A program made the translations under genes and the position numbers. The notes under the pieces are model-generated. The model made no database searches. It was not told where the DNA came from and saw only the letters and a program-made list of their open reading frames with translations. Positions 1 through 10,545 of a DNA stretch of 64,000 bases are shown one piece after another; position 1 is the stretch's first letter, and every line of letters starts with the position of its first letter. Origin of the DNA: Proteus mirabilis ATCC 29906 (lineage in GTDB: Bacteria > Pseudomonadota > Gammaproteobacteria > Enterobacterales > Enterobacteriaceae); the NCBI RefSeq assembly GCF_000160755.1, contig NZ_GG668579.1, positions 314,255 through 378,254 on the forward strand, in the 5' to 3' direction.

Positions 1-1686
1 CAATGTGCAAAAGATATTGTTAGTGCAATGGTTGGTGCAACATCTTCACTCAATATTTTAGAAATAGGGGCAGGTACAGGAGCTACCACTCAAGGTATAG
101 TCGCAGTACTTAAGAATACGCATTACTCATACACCTTTACTGATATATCACATTACTTCCTTGATAAAGCGCGAAAAAAATTCACTGCTGTAGGAGAAAT
201 GCGCTATCAACTCTTTGATATTAATGCACCAATACAATTTTCTCATCATCCAGATAATGGCTATGATCTGATCATTGCATCTAATGTATTACATGATGCA
301 TCACATATCGGCCACGCACTAAAACGGATTAGAAGCCTGTTAAAACCTCAAGGCTATTTATTATTTATCGAAGCAACCGAGTGTCAAAGTGCTATGCAAA
401 TGGCGACTGTTGGCTTTATTGAGGGATTAAGTGCATATCAAGATAAGCGTATATTGACGAATAAAGCGATGCTTGATAGTGAAAGTTGGCATGATATTTT
501 AATCAATACTGGTTTTGAAACTATTGGTCAATGGCCCCAAACAGATTCCTCATCTTTGCGACAAACACTCTTTTTAGCCTCTCCCACTCGTGGAGGAAAA
601 CCTTATTTAGGTAAATTACGTGATTATTTATCTCATTCTCTTGATCAGAATATCGACTCTTTTGAGTTGTTCCAATGTGAAAATATTGAAGCAACCCTTA
701 ATGGCATAGCAACATCATCCGCTCAAGAGCTAAATGAACAGATACAACCTGTTGCAATACCTGATGTACCAACCAATATGATTAATGAAATCATTGCATT
801 ATGGTCTGAGTTATTAGGTCGTGAGGTCAATAGTACAAATGATTTCTTCCGTTCTGGAGGAGATAGTTTGATTGCAACCAAAATGATCAGCCAATTACAT
901 CAACGGGGATATCCAGCAACATTACAACAGATTTTTACCTATCCATGCTTAGCCGATTTTTGTGCTCATTTAGAGCAGGAAAAGCAATCTCAACGAGAGT
1001 ACTCCTCTTTGATACCTCTAAGCGCTGTATCTGCTCCAAAACCTTACCACTACTTTATGGTACATGCTTCTGATGGTGATCCCGGTGTTTACCTACCTCT
1101 TGCTGAGTCGTTAAATAATACAGTGTGGGGATTAACAGTTACAGATGCTTCAAAACTAACTGATTTGGATACATTGTTATCATTACATTTATCTAGCATA
1201 AAAACAGCACAACAGACTGGCCCTTATATTCTTATTGGTTGGTCATATGGTGCTTTTATTGCCAGTTACCTTGCAGAACAACTCTCGCAACAAAATCATT
1301 CCGTATTATTAGTATTAATAGATCCCGTCTATCGACATGATTTTATTAAATTTTGTCATGATGACTCAGATAGTTCATCAGATGAAAATAAGCAGCTTGC
1401 ATGCACTAAAAGACTTATGTCATTCCTACCTGAAAGTGACCTACCATTATCTGATGATATCGCCTGTTTATGGCTGGAAGCCACCAACCACCCAACAGAA
1501 TGGACATCACCTGAAAAAGAGTGGTACCAACGATTACCGCCACATACCCAACATCACTATTTTTCAGGGGAGCACTGGTCAATACTGCAAGATCGCGCTA
1601 CCAGCACACATCTGGCCGAAATCATTGATCAGTGGGTGCAACAAAAACTTTCTAATAACGGATATCCATCCGAAGGAGGTAATTAA
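1..1686 (+). CDS. nrpS: NRPS/PKS C-terminal part (nrpS 3' end), incomplete at window edge
   Basis: The reading frame is open from base 1, so the gene begins upstream of the window. About 561 residues are visible. First comes an S-adenosylmethionine methyltransferase domain with an EIGAGTG glycine motif near residues 20-26. Next is a carrier domain with FFRSGGDSL, whose phosphopantetheine Ser codon is at 865. Last is a type I thioesterase with GWSYG (Ser codon at 1243) and GEHWS (His codon at 1573). Carrier plus thioesterase at the end indicates the last module of an assembly line, where the product is released. The order resembles the end of the yersiniabactin synthetase HMWP1, and the downstream genes match the Proteus nrp operon. 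The stop overlaps the nrpU start by one base. Family and operon are clear; the exact product cannot be read from the sequence. Confidence 0.85.
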   Translation, partial: QCAKDIVSAMVGATSSLNILEIGAGTGATTQGIVAVLKNTHYSYTFTDISHYFLDKARKKFTAVGEMRYQLFDINAPIQFSHHPDNGYDLIIASNVLHDASHIGHALKRIRSLLKPQGYLLFIEATECQSAMQMATVGFIEGLSAYQDKRILTNKAMLDSESWHDILINTGFETIGQWPQTDSSSLRQTLFLASPTRGGKPYLGKLRDYLSHSLDQNIDSFELFQCENIEATLNGIATSSAQELNEQIQPVAIPDVPTNMINEIIALWSELLGREVNSTNDFFRSGGDSLIATKMISQLHQRGYPATLQQIFTYPCLADFCAHLEQEKQSQREYSSLIPLSAVSAPKPYHYFMVHASDGDPGVYLPLAESLNNTVWGLTVTDASKLTDLDTLLSLHLSSIKTAQQTGPYILIGWSYGAFIASYLAEQLSQQNHSVLLVLIDPVYRHDFIKFCHDDSDSSSDENKQLACTKRLMSFLPESDLPLSDDIACLWLEATNHPTEWTSPEKEWYQRLPPHTQHHYFSGEHWSILQDRATSTHLAEIIDQWVQQKLSNNGYPSEGGN

Positions 1687-2774
1687 TGAAACCGGCAAAA
1701 AAAGTGGTGATTGTAGGCAGTAAATTTGGAGAGGTTTATCTCAATGCATTTATACAACCTCAAGACAAATGGCATCTTATTGGCCTTTTTTCCAAAGGTA
1801 GCACTCGTTCTCGAGAATTATCTAAAGCATTCGGTATTCCACTTTTTACTCGATTTGATCAACTACCTGAAAAAATAGATCTAGCTTGTATTGTTGTGCG
1901 ATCAACCATTGTTGGTGGCGAAGGTAGCCAACTTGCGCAAGCATTTTTACAACGGGGGATCTCGGTTGTACAGGAACATCCTGTACATCCTGATGAAATT
2001 ACCAGACTACAATCATTAGCAGAAAAAATGCATTGCCACTATATCGTTAACAGCCTCTATCCACATAATAAAGCAGGACGTTTATGGATAGAAAACACAC
2101 AGAAGATATATCAGCAAATACAACAACGACCAGTGTGGGGACAAATTATCACAAGCAGGCAATTAATTTATTCCGCCTTAGATATATATTGCCAAGCAAT
2201 GAAATTACACCCTAATGATATTACAGTCACATTAGAAAAAGATAATACCCCGCTACAATTTCTACGACTATCCAACCCTACTGGTGATTTGCTTTTATGC
2301 CTACAAAAACATTTGTCATCTAACGATCCTGATCAGCATAGCCTCGTGATGCATCATATGATATTAGGCTGGCCAGCTGGTTATTTAACTCTCGCTGGAA
2401 GTTATGGGCCAGTAGAATGGAATAATGCGCTTTATATTCATCATCACCAAGATAGTAAAAAAGCCATGTATCAATCTCCTGCCACGATGGAGCTTGATGA
2501 ACCACTGTTTCATTCATTTCATACTCCACCAAATAGTTGGCAGGATGTGATGGAATGTGAAGCACCAGAAGCTATTAATTACTTACTGGCAGAGATAGAT
2601 AAATGCTGGCAATTACCTAATGATAAAAAACCAATGATTTTACAACCCCATTACCAATTAGCTTTATCTCAATTATGGATAAAAACATTGCAAACGGCAG
2701 GTAAAGCCATTGATGGCACAATTGCGTCATTTAAGCGAATGAACTTCACCAAAAGTAGTGGGCGGAGAAAATAA
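1686..2774 (+). CDS. nrpU: Thiazolinyl imine reductase, Irp3-like
   Basis: A 362-residue NAD(P)-dependent oxidoreductase of the Gfo/Idh/MocA-like thiazolinyl imide reductase family. In the yersiniabactin pathway Irp3 reduces a thiazoline ring while it is bound to the synthetase, and the same role is inferred here. The N-terminus VVIVGSKFGEVY is the nucleotide-binding turn, and a conserved EHPVHPDE stretch lies near residue 100. The start at 1686 is supported by GGAGG at 1675-1679 and by one-base stop/start overlap with the synthetase gene, so the two are translationally coupled. The thioesterase gene follows with the same overlap. There is no sign of damage. Confidence 0.85.
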   Translation: MKPAKKVVIVGSKFGEVYLNAFIQPQDKWHLIGLFSKGSTRSRELSKAFGIPLFTRFDQLPEKIDLACIVVRSTIVGGEGSQLAQAFLQRGISVVQEHPVHPDEITRLQSLAEKMHCHYIVNSLYPHNKAGRLWIENTQKIYQQIQQRPVWGQIITSRQLIYSALDIYCQAMKLHPNDITVTLEKDNTPLQFLRLSNPTGDLLLCLQKHLSSNDPDQHSLVMHHMILGWPAGYLTLAGSYGPVEWNNALYIHHHQDSKKAMYQSPATMELDEPLFHSFHTPPNSWQDVMECEAPEAINYLLAEIDKCWQLPNDKKPMILQPHYQLALSQLWIKTLQTAGKAIDGTIASFKRMNFTKSSGRRK

Positions 2775-3547
2775 TGATAAAACAATCTCCCAAATATATT
2801 ACTCCTTTAAATGAGCAAAATGTAAATAAAGACAATGCTAACCTATTGGTTTGCCCATTTGCTGGTGCCAGTAATAGTGCATTTAACTCGTGGAGATCTA
2901 CCGATATTTCAGGGTTAAATTGTCAATTAGTTAATTACTCTGGCCATGGTTGCAGATTTAAAGAACCAGCCTTTAATGATATTGGGTTATTAGCCAATGA
3001 ATTAATAACAATAATAAAGAAATTTTATCCACCACGGCATAATTCATTATTACTTTGTGGTCACAGTATGGGGGCCCAAGTTGCCTTTGAAACTGCTATT
3101 CAATTAGAAAAAAATGGCTGGGAATTATCTGGACTAATATTATCAGGCTGCCAAGCTCCTCATATTCAAGCAAGGAGATTACTGAGTGATTTAAATGATG
3201 ATGACTTTATTCAACAATTAATTGCCATTGGTGGATGTGATGCTGAATTAATCAAGCAGCCACAGTTGTTAAAACAGTTTATGCCATTATTACGTGCTGA
3301 TTTCCTTGCTACCGAGCGTTATTTTTTTCAAAAAAGCACTAAACGGCTTTTTCATACCCCTGTTTTATTAATGTATGGTAGTCATGATAGTGAAGCTGAT
3401 AAAAACGAAGTTGAAGCATGGCAAGATTGGATAGATAAGCATTGCACTATTAATTGCATCGCTGGAGATCACTTTTATCCAATTACACGCCCAAATACTT
3501 TTTGTCGTTTTATTATTGATTTTTATCACCAATTTATCAATGATTAA
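2774..3547 (+). CDS. nrpT: Type II thioesterase, Irp4/YbtT-like
   Basis: A 257-residue external (type II) thioesterase of the alpha/beta-hydrolase fold. Such enzymes remove wrongly loaded or stalled acyl groups from NRPS/PKS carrier domains in the cytoplasm. The nucleophile motif GHSMG lies near residues 97-101, an acidic residue follows in the YGSHDSEAD stretch, and the catalytic His is in GDHFYP near the C-terminus. The N-terminal LVCPFAGAS stretch is typical of the family. The start overlaps the nrpU stop by one base. The neighbours and length agree with the yersiniabactin-like cluster. Confidence 0.87.
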   Translation: MIKQSPKYITPLNEQNVNKDNANLLVCPFAGASNSAFNSWRSTDISGLNCQLVNYSGHGCRFKEPAFNDIGLLANELITIIKKFYPPRHNSLLLCGHSMGAQVAFETAIQLEKNGWELSGLILSGCQAPHIQARRLLSDLNDDDFIQQLIAIGGCDAELIKQPQLLKQFMPLLRADFLATERYFFQKSTKRLFHTPVLLMYGSHDSEADKNEVEAWQDWIDKHCTINCIAGDHFYPITRPNTFCRFIIDFYHQFIND

Positions 3548-3565
3548 ATTGATTAGGTAATATAT

Positions 3566-5332
3566 ATGAATAAAACAATAGATACTTTGCCACTTAACTT
3601 TCGTATTTTAATAAAATTAGCCCCACTCCCTCTGATTAGTGGCATTATTATGGCAATAATCTCAACAATGCTAAGTTTAGCACCATTATGGATCATCTAT
3701 AAAATCAGCCAGATTTGTTTTTCAACATCACCTAATATTCAACAAATAAATAATCTAGTTTATATCACTGTGATTATTTTAATTTTACGTTGGGGATTAA
3801 TGGCAATAAGTCATATTGCCGCACATCGGGGTGCTTTTTATATTCAGCATCAATTACAACTCGCAATAGCTAAAAAAATCAGTAAAGTACCATTGTCATT
3901 TTTTGCTCAATATGGCAGTGGAAATCTGCGACGTATTATCAATGATGATATAAAAAGCTTAGAAGGTTTTTTCGCACATATGCTACCTGATCTCGTCTCA
4001 GCCATAGTGACTCCCTTTATCGCTATTATATTACTTTTTTATGTAAATTGGCCTCTTGCCTTATTATCTCTAACCCCATTACCCATTGCTTTTATGGCTC
4101 AACTTCTCATGTTGCGTCGAGCCAATAAACAAACCAATGAGTGGATGAATATTCAGAAAAAAATTGCTAATGAAATAGGAGAATATATTAAAGGAATACG
4201 AGAAATAAAAGCGTTTAACTTAACCTCCCATACTTTTGGTAAATTATCTCAATCTATCAATTCCTCTGTTAAATGGATAAAAAATAATGTCAAAGCTAGT
4301 ACAGGCTCTTGGATGGTATTTAGTGGGATATTAACAGCGAATCTCGTTATTATAGCACCAGTAGGTGGGTGGATGTATTTAAATCAAAATATTGATTTAT
4401 CTACTTATATTTTATTTTTAATGACATCCCCCCTCGTACTTGCGCCGTTATTACGACTAACATTTGTGCTAGGAGAACAAGCTCAACGAAAACAAACCTT
4501 AAAACATATCAGTATGATCCTTGAACTTTCAGAGCATAAACAACATGATAAACATTTTACTCTCCCTAAAAATAGCGATATTACTTTTAAAGATGTCTGT
4601 TTGGATCATGGTGATAAACCGATATTAGAGAAAATTAGTTTTAATGCCCAAGCGGGTACAACAACTGCAATTGTAGGCCACAGTGGTGCAGGAAAATCCT
4701 CATTATTAAAACTAATTCCCCGTTTTTATGATTGTACTTCTGGCCAAATAAAAATAGGTCAATATGATATCAACTACTGGCCAGAAATTGATTTACTTTC
4801 TCAAATAAGTGTTGTTTTTCAAGATGTATATCTATTTCATGGAACTATTTTAGAAAATTTACTCATAGCAAATCCTAATGCCTTATTTGAGGATATTATC
4901 AAAGCAACTAAAGCAGCCAATATTCATCATGTTATTGAAAAACTCCCAGCAGGGTATAATACATTAATTGGTGAACAAGGAAATAAACTTTCAGGTGGAG
5001 AGAAACAGCGATTATCAATTGCAAGAGCACTATTAAAAAACTCTCCAATCCTACTTCTCGATGAAATTACTGCCAATGTTGATGCTGAAAATGAAATTTT
5101 GATCTATCGCGCATTAAAGAGTCTATGCCAGAATCGGACTGTTATTATGATCACTCATAACCTACATACTATTATTAACGCAGATAAAATTATTGTGCTT
5201 GATAATGGAAAGATTATTGATACAGGTACACACACCCATTTATTAAACCAATGCCCAACCTATCAAAAATTATGGAATGATTATAGTCACACTATTCATT
5301 GGCAATTAATCCAGGAGAATAATAATGATTAA
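3566..5332 (+). CDS. nrpA: ABC transporter, permease-ATPase fusion (first of pair)
   Basis: A 588-residue half-transporter with about six N-terminal membrane segments followed by a nucleotide-binding domain. The domain has Walker A GHSGAGKSS (about residues 371-379), a Q-loop in VVFQDVYLF, signature LSGGEKQR (about 474) and Walker B ILLLDEIT (about 495). It pairs with the next gene, as Irp6/Irp7 (YbtP/YbtQ) do in the yersiniabactin system. There the pair imports the metal-siderophore across the inner membrane despite an exporter-like fold. Import here is inferred from that homology; export of the siderophore is the alternative. The gene lies 18 bases after nrpT and its end overlaps nrpB. Confidence 0.85.
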   Translation: MNKTIDTLPLNFRILIKLAPLPLISGIIMAIISTMLSLAPLWIIYKISQICFSTSPNIQQINNLVYITVIILILRWGLMAISHIAAHRGAFYIQHQLQLAIAKKISKVPLSFFAQYGSGNLRRIINDDIKSLEGFFAHMLPDLVSAIVTPFIAIILLFYVNWPLALLSLTPLPIAFMAQLLMLRRANKQTNEWMNIQKKIANEIGEYIKGIREIKAFNLTSHTFGKLSQSINSSVKWIKNNVKASTGSWMVFSGILTANLVIIAPVGGWMYLNQNIDLSTYILFLMTSPLVLAPLLRLTFVLGEQAQRKQTLKHISMILELSEHKQHDKHFTLPKNSDITFKDVCLDHGDKPILEKISFNAQAGTTTAIVGHSGAGKSSLLKLIPRFYDCTSGQIKIGQYDINYWPEIDLLSQISVVFQDVYLFHGTILENLLIANPNALFEDIIKATKAANIHHVIEKLPAGYNTLIGEQGNKLSGGEKQRLSIARALLKNSPILLLDEITANVDAENEILIYRALKSLCQNRTVIMITHNLHTIINADKIIVLDNGKIIDTGTHTHLLNQCPTYQKLWNDYSHTIHWQLIQENNND

Positions 5333-7052
5333 AGAATTAATTAAATCAGGTTATTTGCTTTCTAATAAAAAAGATAAAGATTTAATGGTGGGTCTATGCC
5401 TTGCCGTAGTTGAAGGTCTTTTTGCTACTATTCCGTATATTCTACTCTATTTTTTATTAATTGATCTTTTTGCCAATAAAATCACACTAGCTCAGTTATT
5501 TTATTACTTTTTATCAATACTCTTATCTATTGTTCTGCGTATTGTCATTGGTACTTATAGTATGCCAATGATTTTTATTGGTGCTTATAAAATGATGGGA
5601 CAAGCCCGTCTAAGAATAGCCGATCATTTACGAAAAATCCCGATTGGCTGGTTTTCTTCTCAACGCAGTGGTGATCTTGCATCACGGCTTACTGCTGATT
5701 TAGAGATCATTGAAAATATCTGGTCACATTTCTTAGGAATGTTTATCAGTACTTTAGCGATGCCTGTTTTTCTCTCACTATTCTTAGTATGGGTAGATTG
5801 GCAACTCACTTTAATTATATTATTTTCTATTCCAATCGCTCTGTTCGCATTATCCATAAGCCATAAAATAATGTTAAAAGCTGCACAACAGGCAGCTGAT
5901 GCTAATGCCAATGTACAATCCGAATTACTCGATTATATCCAAGGAATTATGGTTATTCGTAGTTTTGGGCGACTTGGTCCTGCATGGAAAAAACTAAAAG
6001 CAGCCTTAGAAACACAAAATAAAACCCAAATAGTTCTAGATTCCAAGCCTGCCCCTTGGATTGCACTTTATGGTTTTATTCTTGAATCAGGTTTTATTTT
6101 ATTAATGATAATAGGAACAAGCCGTTTAATTAGTGGCTCACTTTCTCCTTCTCAATTCGTTTTTTTCCTTGTATTAGCACTCCCCATTTATCGACAATTC
6201 TTTGATTTAGGATTATCCAGTATGTTGTTAAATTATGCACAAAAATCATTACAACGCATAGAAGAAGTAATGAAAGTGGTTCCACTTTCTGAGCCTAAAT
6301 ATACTCAATTACCAATAAGAACAGATATCTATTTTAACAATGTAAGCTTTATTTATCCTTATAATAGTCAATTAACATTAGATAATATATCTTGCTGTTT
6401 TCCTGAAAAAAGCTTTACTGCTATTGTTGGCCCTAGTGGCTCAGGGAAAAGCACTTTACTACAGCTTATTTCTCGTCTATGGGATGTTAACCAAGGTGAA
6501 ATATTGCTAGATGATATTAATATTAACCAAATAAATTCCGATAAACTCTGTTCATATGTATCTTCTGTTTATCAAGATGTCGTTTTATTTTCAGGAACAA
6601 TTAAAGATAATATTTTAATGGGAAAAACAGATGCTCACGATGATGAAATAATAACTGCAGCTAAATTAGCTAATGCACATGAGTTTATTATACAAAAACC
6701 ACAAAATTATGATACTCCTATTGGTTACGGTGGTATGTTACTCTCAGGTGGAGAACGTCAACGTCTTTCTCTTGCTAGAACTTTATTAAAAAATGCACCA
6801 ATTTTACTGATCGACGAAGCAACATCGAGTATCGATTGTTCATCAGAAGTATTAATTCAACAAGCTTTATCATTGTTATCAAAAGATAAGACAATCATTA
6901 TGATTGCCCATCGATTAAATAGCATTAAAAATGCCGATAACATTATCGTAATGGAAAATGGAAAAATAGCAGAACAAGGAAAACATGCTGAGTTACTTGC
7001 AAAAAATGGCTTATATGCACATTTATGGTTACAACAGAAAGCGTTATGCTAA
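5325..7052 (+). CDS. nrpB: ABC transporter, permease-ATPase fusion (second of pair)
   Basis: A 575-residue partner of NrpA with the same order of domains: membrane region, then ATPase with Walker A GPSGSGKST (about residue 367), signature LSGGERQR (about 476) and Walker B ILLIDEATS (about 494). Its start lies inside the end of nrpA (8-base overlap, preceded by CCAGGAGAAT), which supports 1:1 translation of a heterodimer. All ATPase motifs are intact in both subunits, so both sites should hydrolyse ATP. By analogy with YbtQ/Irp7 it would take part in metallophore transport at the inner membrane. The direction of transport is inferred. Confidence 0.85.
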   Translation: MIKELIKSGYLLSNKKDKDLMVGLCLAVVEGLFATIPYILLYFLLIDLFANKITLAQLFYYFLSILLSIVLRIVIGTYSMPMIFIGAYKMMGQARLRIADHLRKIPIGWFSSQRSGDLASRLTADLEIIENIWSHFLGMFISTLAMPVFLSLFLVWVDWQLTLIILFSIPIALFALSISHKIMLKAAQQAADANANVQSELLDYIQGIMVIRSFGRLGPAWKKLKAALETQNKTQIVLDSKPAPWIALYGFILESGFILLMIIGTSRLISGSLSPSQFVFFLVLALPIYRQFFDLGLSSMLLNYAQKSLQRIEEVMKVVPLSEPKYTQLPIRTDIYFNNVSFIYPYNSQLTLDNISCCFPEKSFTAIVGPSGSGKSTLLQLISRLWDVNQGEILLDDININQINSDKLCSYVSSVYQDVVLFSGTIKDNILMGKTDAHDDEIITAAKLANAHEFIIQKPQNYDTPIGYGGMLLSGGERQRLSLARTLLKNAPILLIDEATSSIDCSSEVLIQQALSLLSKDKTIIMIAHRLNSIKNADNIIVMENGKIAEQGKHAELLAKNGLYAHLWLQQKALC

Positions 7053-7064
7053 TAGCCAAATGCA

Positions 7065-7814
7065 ATGAGTAATAGCAACTTGTTTATAGATAATGAGGTG
7101 CATATCTGGATTGGTAATCTACAAACGATACCATGTTTAAGTAAAGCTAAATCCAGAATGCACATCTTAAATAACGATGAAATTTCATCGTTATTCGACT
7201 ACCCTTTTATAAAACAACGAAATATTTTTTTGCTATCAAGAGTCATGTTACGCGATATTTTATCATTTTATTTAAAAATTTCACCAGAAGATGTAAGATT
7301 TTCAAAAAATGAGTACGGGAAACCATTTATTTTAAACGAATCAAAGGAAAGCATTTACTTCAATTTATCACATTCAAATAATTGTGTTGCTCTCGCTATT
7401 TCAAATACATCATCCGTTGGTATTGATATTGAATATTTCAACCGTGATATAGAAATAAATAGCATTATAGATTATTATTTCTCAAAAAAAGAAAAAAAAT
7501 ACCTATCTTATTTTGACGAGACTCAAAAAAAACATAATTTCTATAAGATGTGGACATTAAAAGAAGCCTATATTAAATCAAGAGGCATTGGATTATCAGA
7601 AGAAATCATTAAGAATTTAGATTTTTATATAAAGAGAGATCAATTTGATAAATTATATTTTATAGAACAGCATTACTCTGCTCATCTTTCATATATTACC
7701 AAATCAATATTAGATAGCTATAAAATATCCATAATCACATATCACCATCCATTTAACTATAAATTCTTAACATGGGGTGATATAAAAAGCAACCTGCCAC
7801 ATCATTTATTATAG
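7065..7814 (+). CDS. nrpG: Sfp-type 4'-phosphopantetheinyl transferase
   Basis: A 249-residue transferase that loads phosphopantetheine from CoA onto the carrier-domain serines of the synthetase. The family motifs are visible: VGIDIEYF near residue 118 (Mg/CoA-binding acidic residues) and WTLKEAYIK near residue 165. Its position as the last gene of the nrp operon, 12 bases after nrpB, matches the known Proteus nrp order. Codon use is strongly AT-rich, with many ATA and AAA codons, like nrpA/B. No clear terminator was found in the 170 bases that follow. Confidence 0.85.
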   Translation: MSNSNLFIDNEVHIWIGNLQTIPCLSKAKSRMHILNNDEISSLFDYPFIKQRNIFLLSRVMLRDILSFYLKISPEDVRFSKNEYGKPFILNESKESIYFNLSHSNNCVALAISNTSSVGIDIEYFNRDIEINSIIDYYFSKKEKKYLSYFDETQKKHNFYKMWTLKEAYIKSRGIGLSEEIIKNLDFYIKRDQFDKLYFIEQHYSAHLSYITKSILDSYKISIITYHHPFNYKFLTWGDIKSNLPHHLL

Positions 7815-7983
7815 TTATACGACCACAATGAAATTATATATTAACAGTTAGTTTTAAGTATTATTTGACTGACTATAGGTCATATAAAAGATATGACAAT
7901 TCAATTCATATATTCACACCAAAACACGAATAAATTATAAAAAACCATCAATATATTAGCACTCATATAAATAAGGAAAAATT

Positions 7984-8904
7984 ATGTTTAATAATAAAAC
8001 AAAAAATACTATTATTAAAAATAAATCCGATTGGTTAACCATACCTGAAGCTGTATACCTAGCCAACCAGAAAAAAACAGAGAAACAATTAACCGACAGC
8101 GACGTTTATCGCCATGCGCTATCTTGAAACATTTATTTATCTATATACTTTCAATCTACAATTATATTAAGGAAAGTCACAAAAATTAAGAATAAAATTA
8201 AATTGAAAAAAATAGGAAACTCTCTCACAGATCGTTTATGCTATCTTGATACACATTGTTTCATTAAACATATAAATTATACCACACTCACTCAAGATAA
8301 ATATATTCATTCTAAAAAAATGGGTCATTGATACCACTCTGATCGGGTATGAATTCGTAACAATTCAACACTTACTGGCGCACTCAATCAATATATCACC
8401 ACCAATCACAGGCAATCAATGTATTAATTATGGCATTTCAGTTTTATTATCAAGAACTCTATTTCAAGCGTTTGAGAAAATAACATGAAAAGAACGAATT
8501 AGCCAACAACTAATGTAATTACCTGAAGAACTAAAATCTGAGATTTATAACAACATTAATCGAATGAAACTCATAAATCCAGTGACAAAGAATATTTCCC
8601 TATTTATAAATTACCACAAGATTCCTGTTTTGTAATTCGCCTGACTGAACTACAAAAGCTGATGAATGCCTATGTAAATATTAAACACACTCCAACATCG
8701 ACACGCATATCCAGCCCTTTATCTCGTCTTTTCTGGCTTTCATGTAAACATAATGAAGTCATCAGTCCATTACTAGGAAAACCTTACAAGCTTTTATCCA
8801 TTTTCGAACAATGGGCATCTACCGAAGGTATTACTGACAAATTCAGCGGCGATACACTGAAAACAGCACTTGAACGCGGTTCTCCCACTTCAGTGCCTTA
8901 TTGA
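7984..8904 (+). pseudogene. Decayed ICE gene upstream of alpA
   Basis: Only the first 47 codons (SDWLTIPEAVYLANQ) and the last 80 codons (from about 8662, with SPLSRLFWLSCKHNE and FEQWASTEGIT) form open frames. Between them the same protein can be followed through several frameshifts and stops; for example LLAHSINISPPITGNQ is readable near 8365-8420. A single gene of roughly 300 codons has therefore been broken many times. Similar proteins of unknown function stand before alpA in related elements, as I recall. The N-terminal DWLTIPEAV stretch looks like a helix-turn-helix/excisionase-like start. No function is claimed. Confidence 0.55.
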
Positions 8905-8929
8905 TTTAACTCACCATTATACTGAAATA

Positions 8930-8959
8930 CGTATTAAGAACTCAAAAACTCTTAATACG
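8930..8959. promoter_or_regulatory. 10-bp perfect inverted repeat upstream of alpA
   Basis: CGTATTAAGA and TCTTAATACG face each other across 10 bases. There is no T-run on either side, so this is not a standard terminator. It lies about 75 bases before the alpA start, which suits an operator or mRNA hairpin controlling it. The role is inferred from position only. Confidence 0.45.
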
Positions 8960-9035
8960 GGCTTACGTGCTTTCTTCTTCACCTTCGCTTATGCTTTTTT
9001 ATCTTCTCCAACCCCACTCTACACTGGAGAAAATC

Positions 9036-9224
9036 ATGACATCACATCAGTTATTACGCCTGAAACAGGTCGAAGAAAAAACCGGTCTGAAACGCTCGCA
9101 AATCTATCTGTATATGAAAGGGGGCTCTTTTCCTCGTTCAATAATAAAGGTTGGCCCTGCCAGCGTAGCCTGGCTCGAATCTGAAATTGATGAATGGATC
9201 AACCTCAAATTAGCCAACCGCTGA
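9036..9224 (+). CDS. alpA: AlpA-family transcriptional regulator
   Basis: A 62-residue winged helix-turn-helix protein of the AlpA/phage-excisionase-like family. The typical pattern is visible: LLRLKQVEEKTGLKRSQIYLYM, then FPRSIIKVGPASVAWLESEIDEWI. The start at 9036 is preceded by CTGGAGAAA. AlpA-type proteins switch on excision or other genes of integrated elements. It is the only clearly intact regulator in a stretch of broken genes, followed at once by a DUF2857 stub. Longer in-frame starts upstream exist but lack a comparable binding site and extend past the family length. Confidence 0.85.
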   Translation: MTSHQLLRLKQVEEKTGLKRSQIYLYMKGGSFPRSIIKVGPASVAWLESEIDEWINLKLANR

Positions 9225-9248
9225 AGTGTTTAAGGAAGGTCCGAAATC

Positions 9249-9685
<437 letters not shown>

Positions 9686-10269
9686 TCGGGAAACTCAGAG
9701 CGCATTATCCTGTGGCCACGCTTTGCCACGTGTTTGGGGTTCACCGCAGCAGCTATAAATACCGGAAAAACCGTCCTGACAAGCCGGATAGCAGGCTAGC
9801 TGTATTACGCAGTCAGGTTCAGGAACTACACGGCCTCAGTCATGGCTCCGAGGATGCAAGAAGTATCGCCACAATGGCCACACACAGGGGCTTCCGGATG
9901 GAACGATGGCTTGCCGGCCATCTTATGAGGAAGCTGGGGCTGGTGAGTTGTCAGCAGCCTGTTCACCGATATAGACGTGGGGGACACGAACATATTGCTA
10001 TCCCGAATCACCTCGGACGTCAGTTTGCAGTGACAGTGCCTGACCAGGTATGGTGCGGCGATGTGACGTATATCTGGACAGGTAAACGCCGGACTTACCT
10101 TGCTGTGGTACTCGATCTATTTGCACGGAAACCCGTGGGGTGGGCAATGTCGTTCTCTCCGGACAGCAGGCTGACCACCAAAGCACTGAAAATGGCATGG
10201 GAAAGACGCGGTAAGCCATCCGGGGTTATGTTCCACAGTGATTAGGGTAGTCACTATACAAGCAGGTAG

Positions 10270-10545
<276 letters not shown>

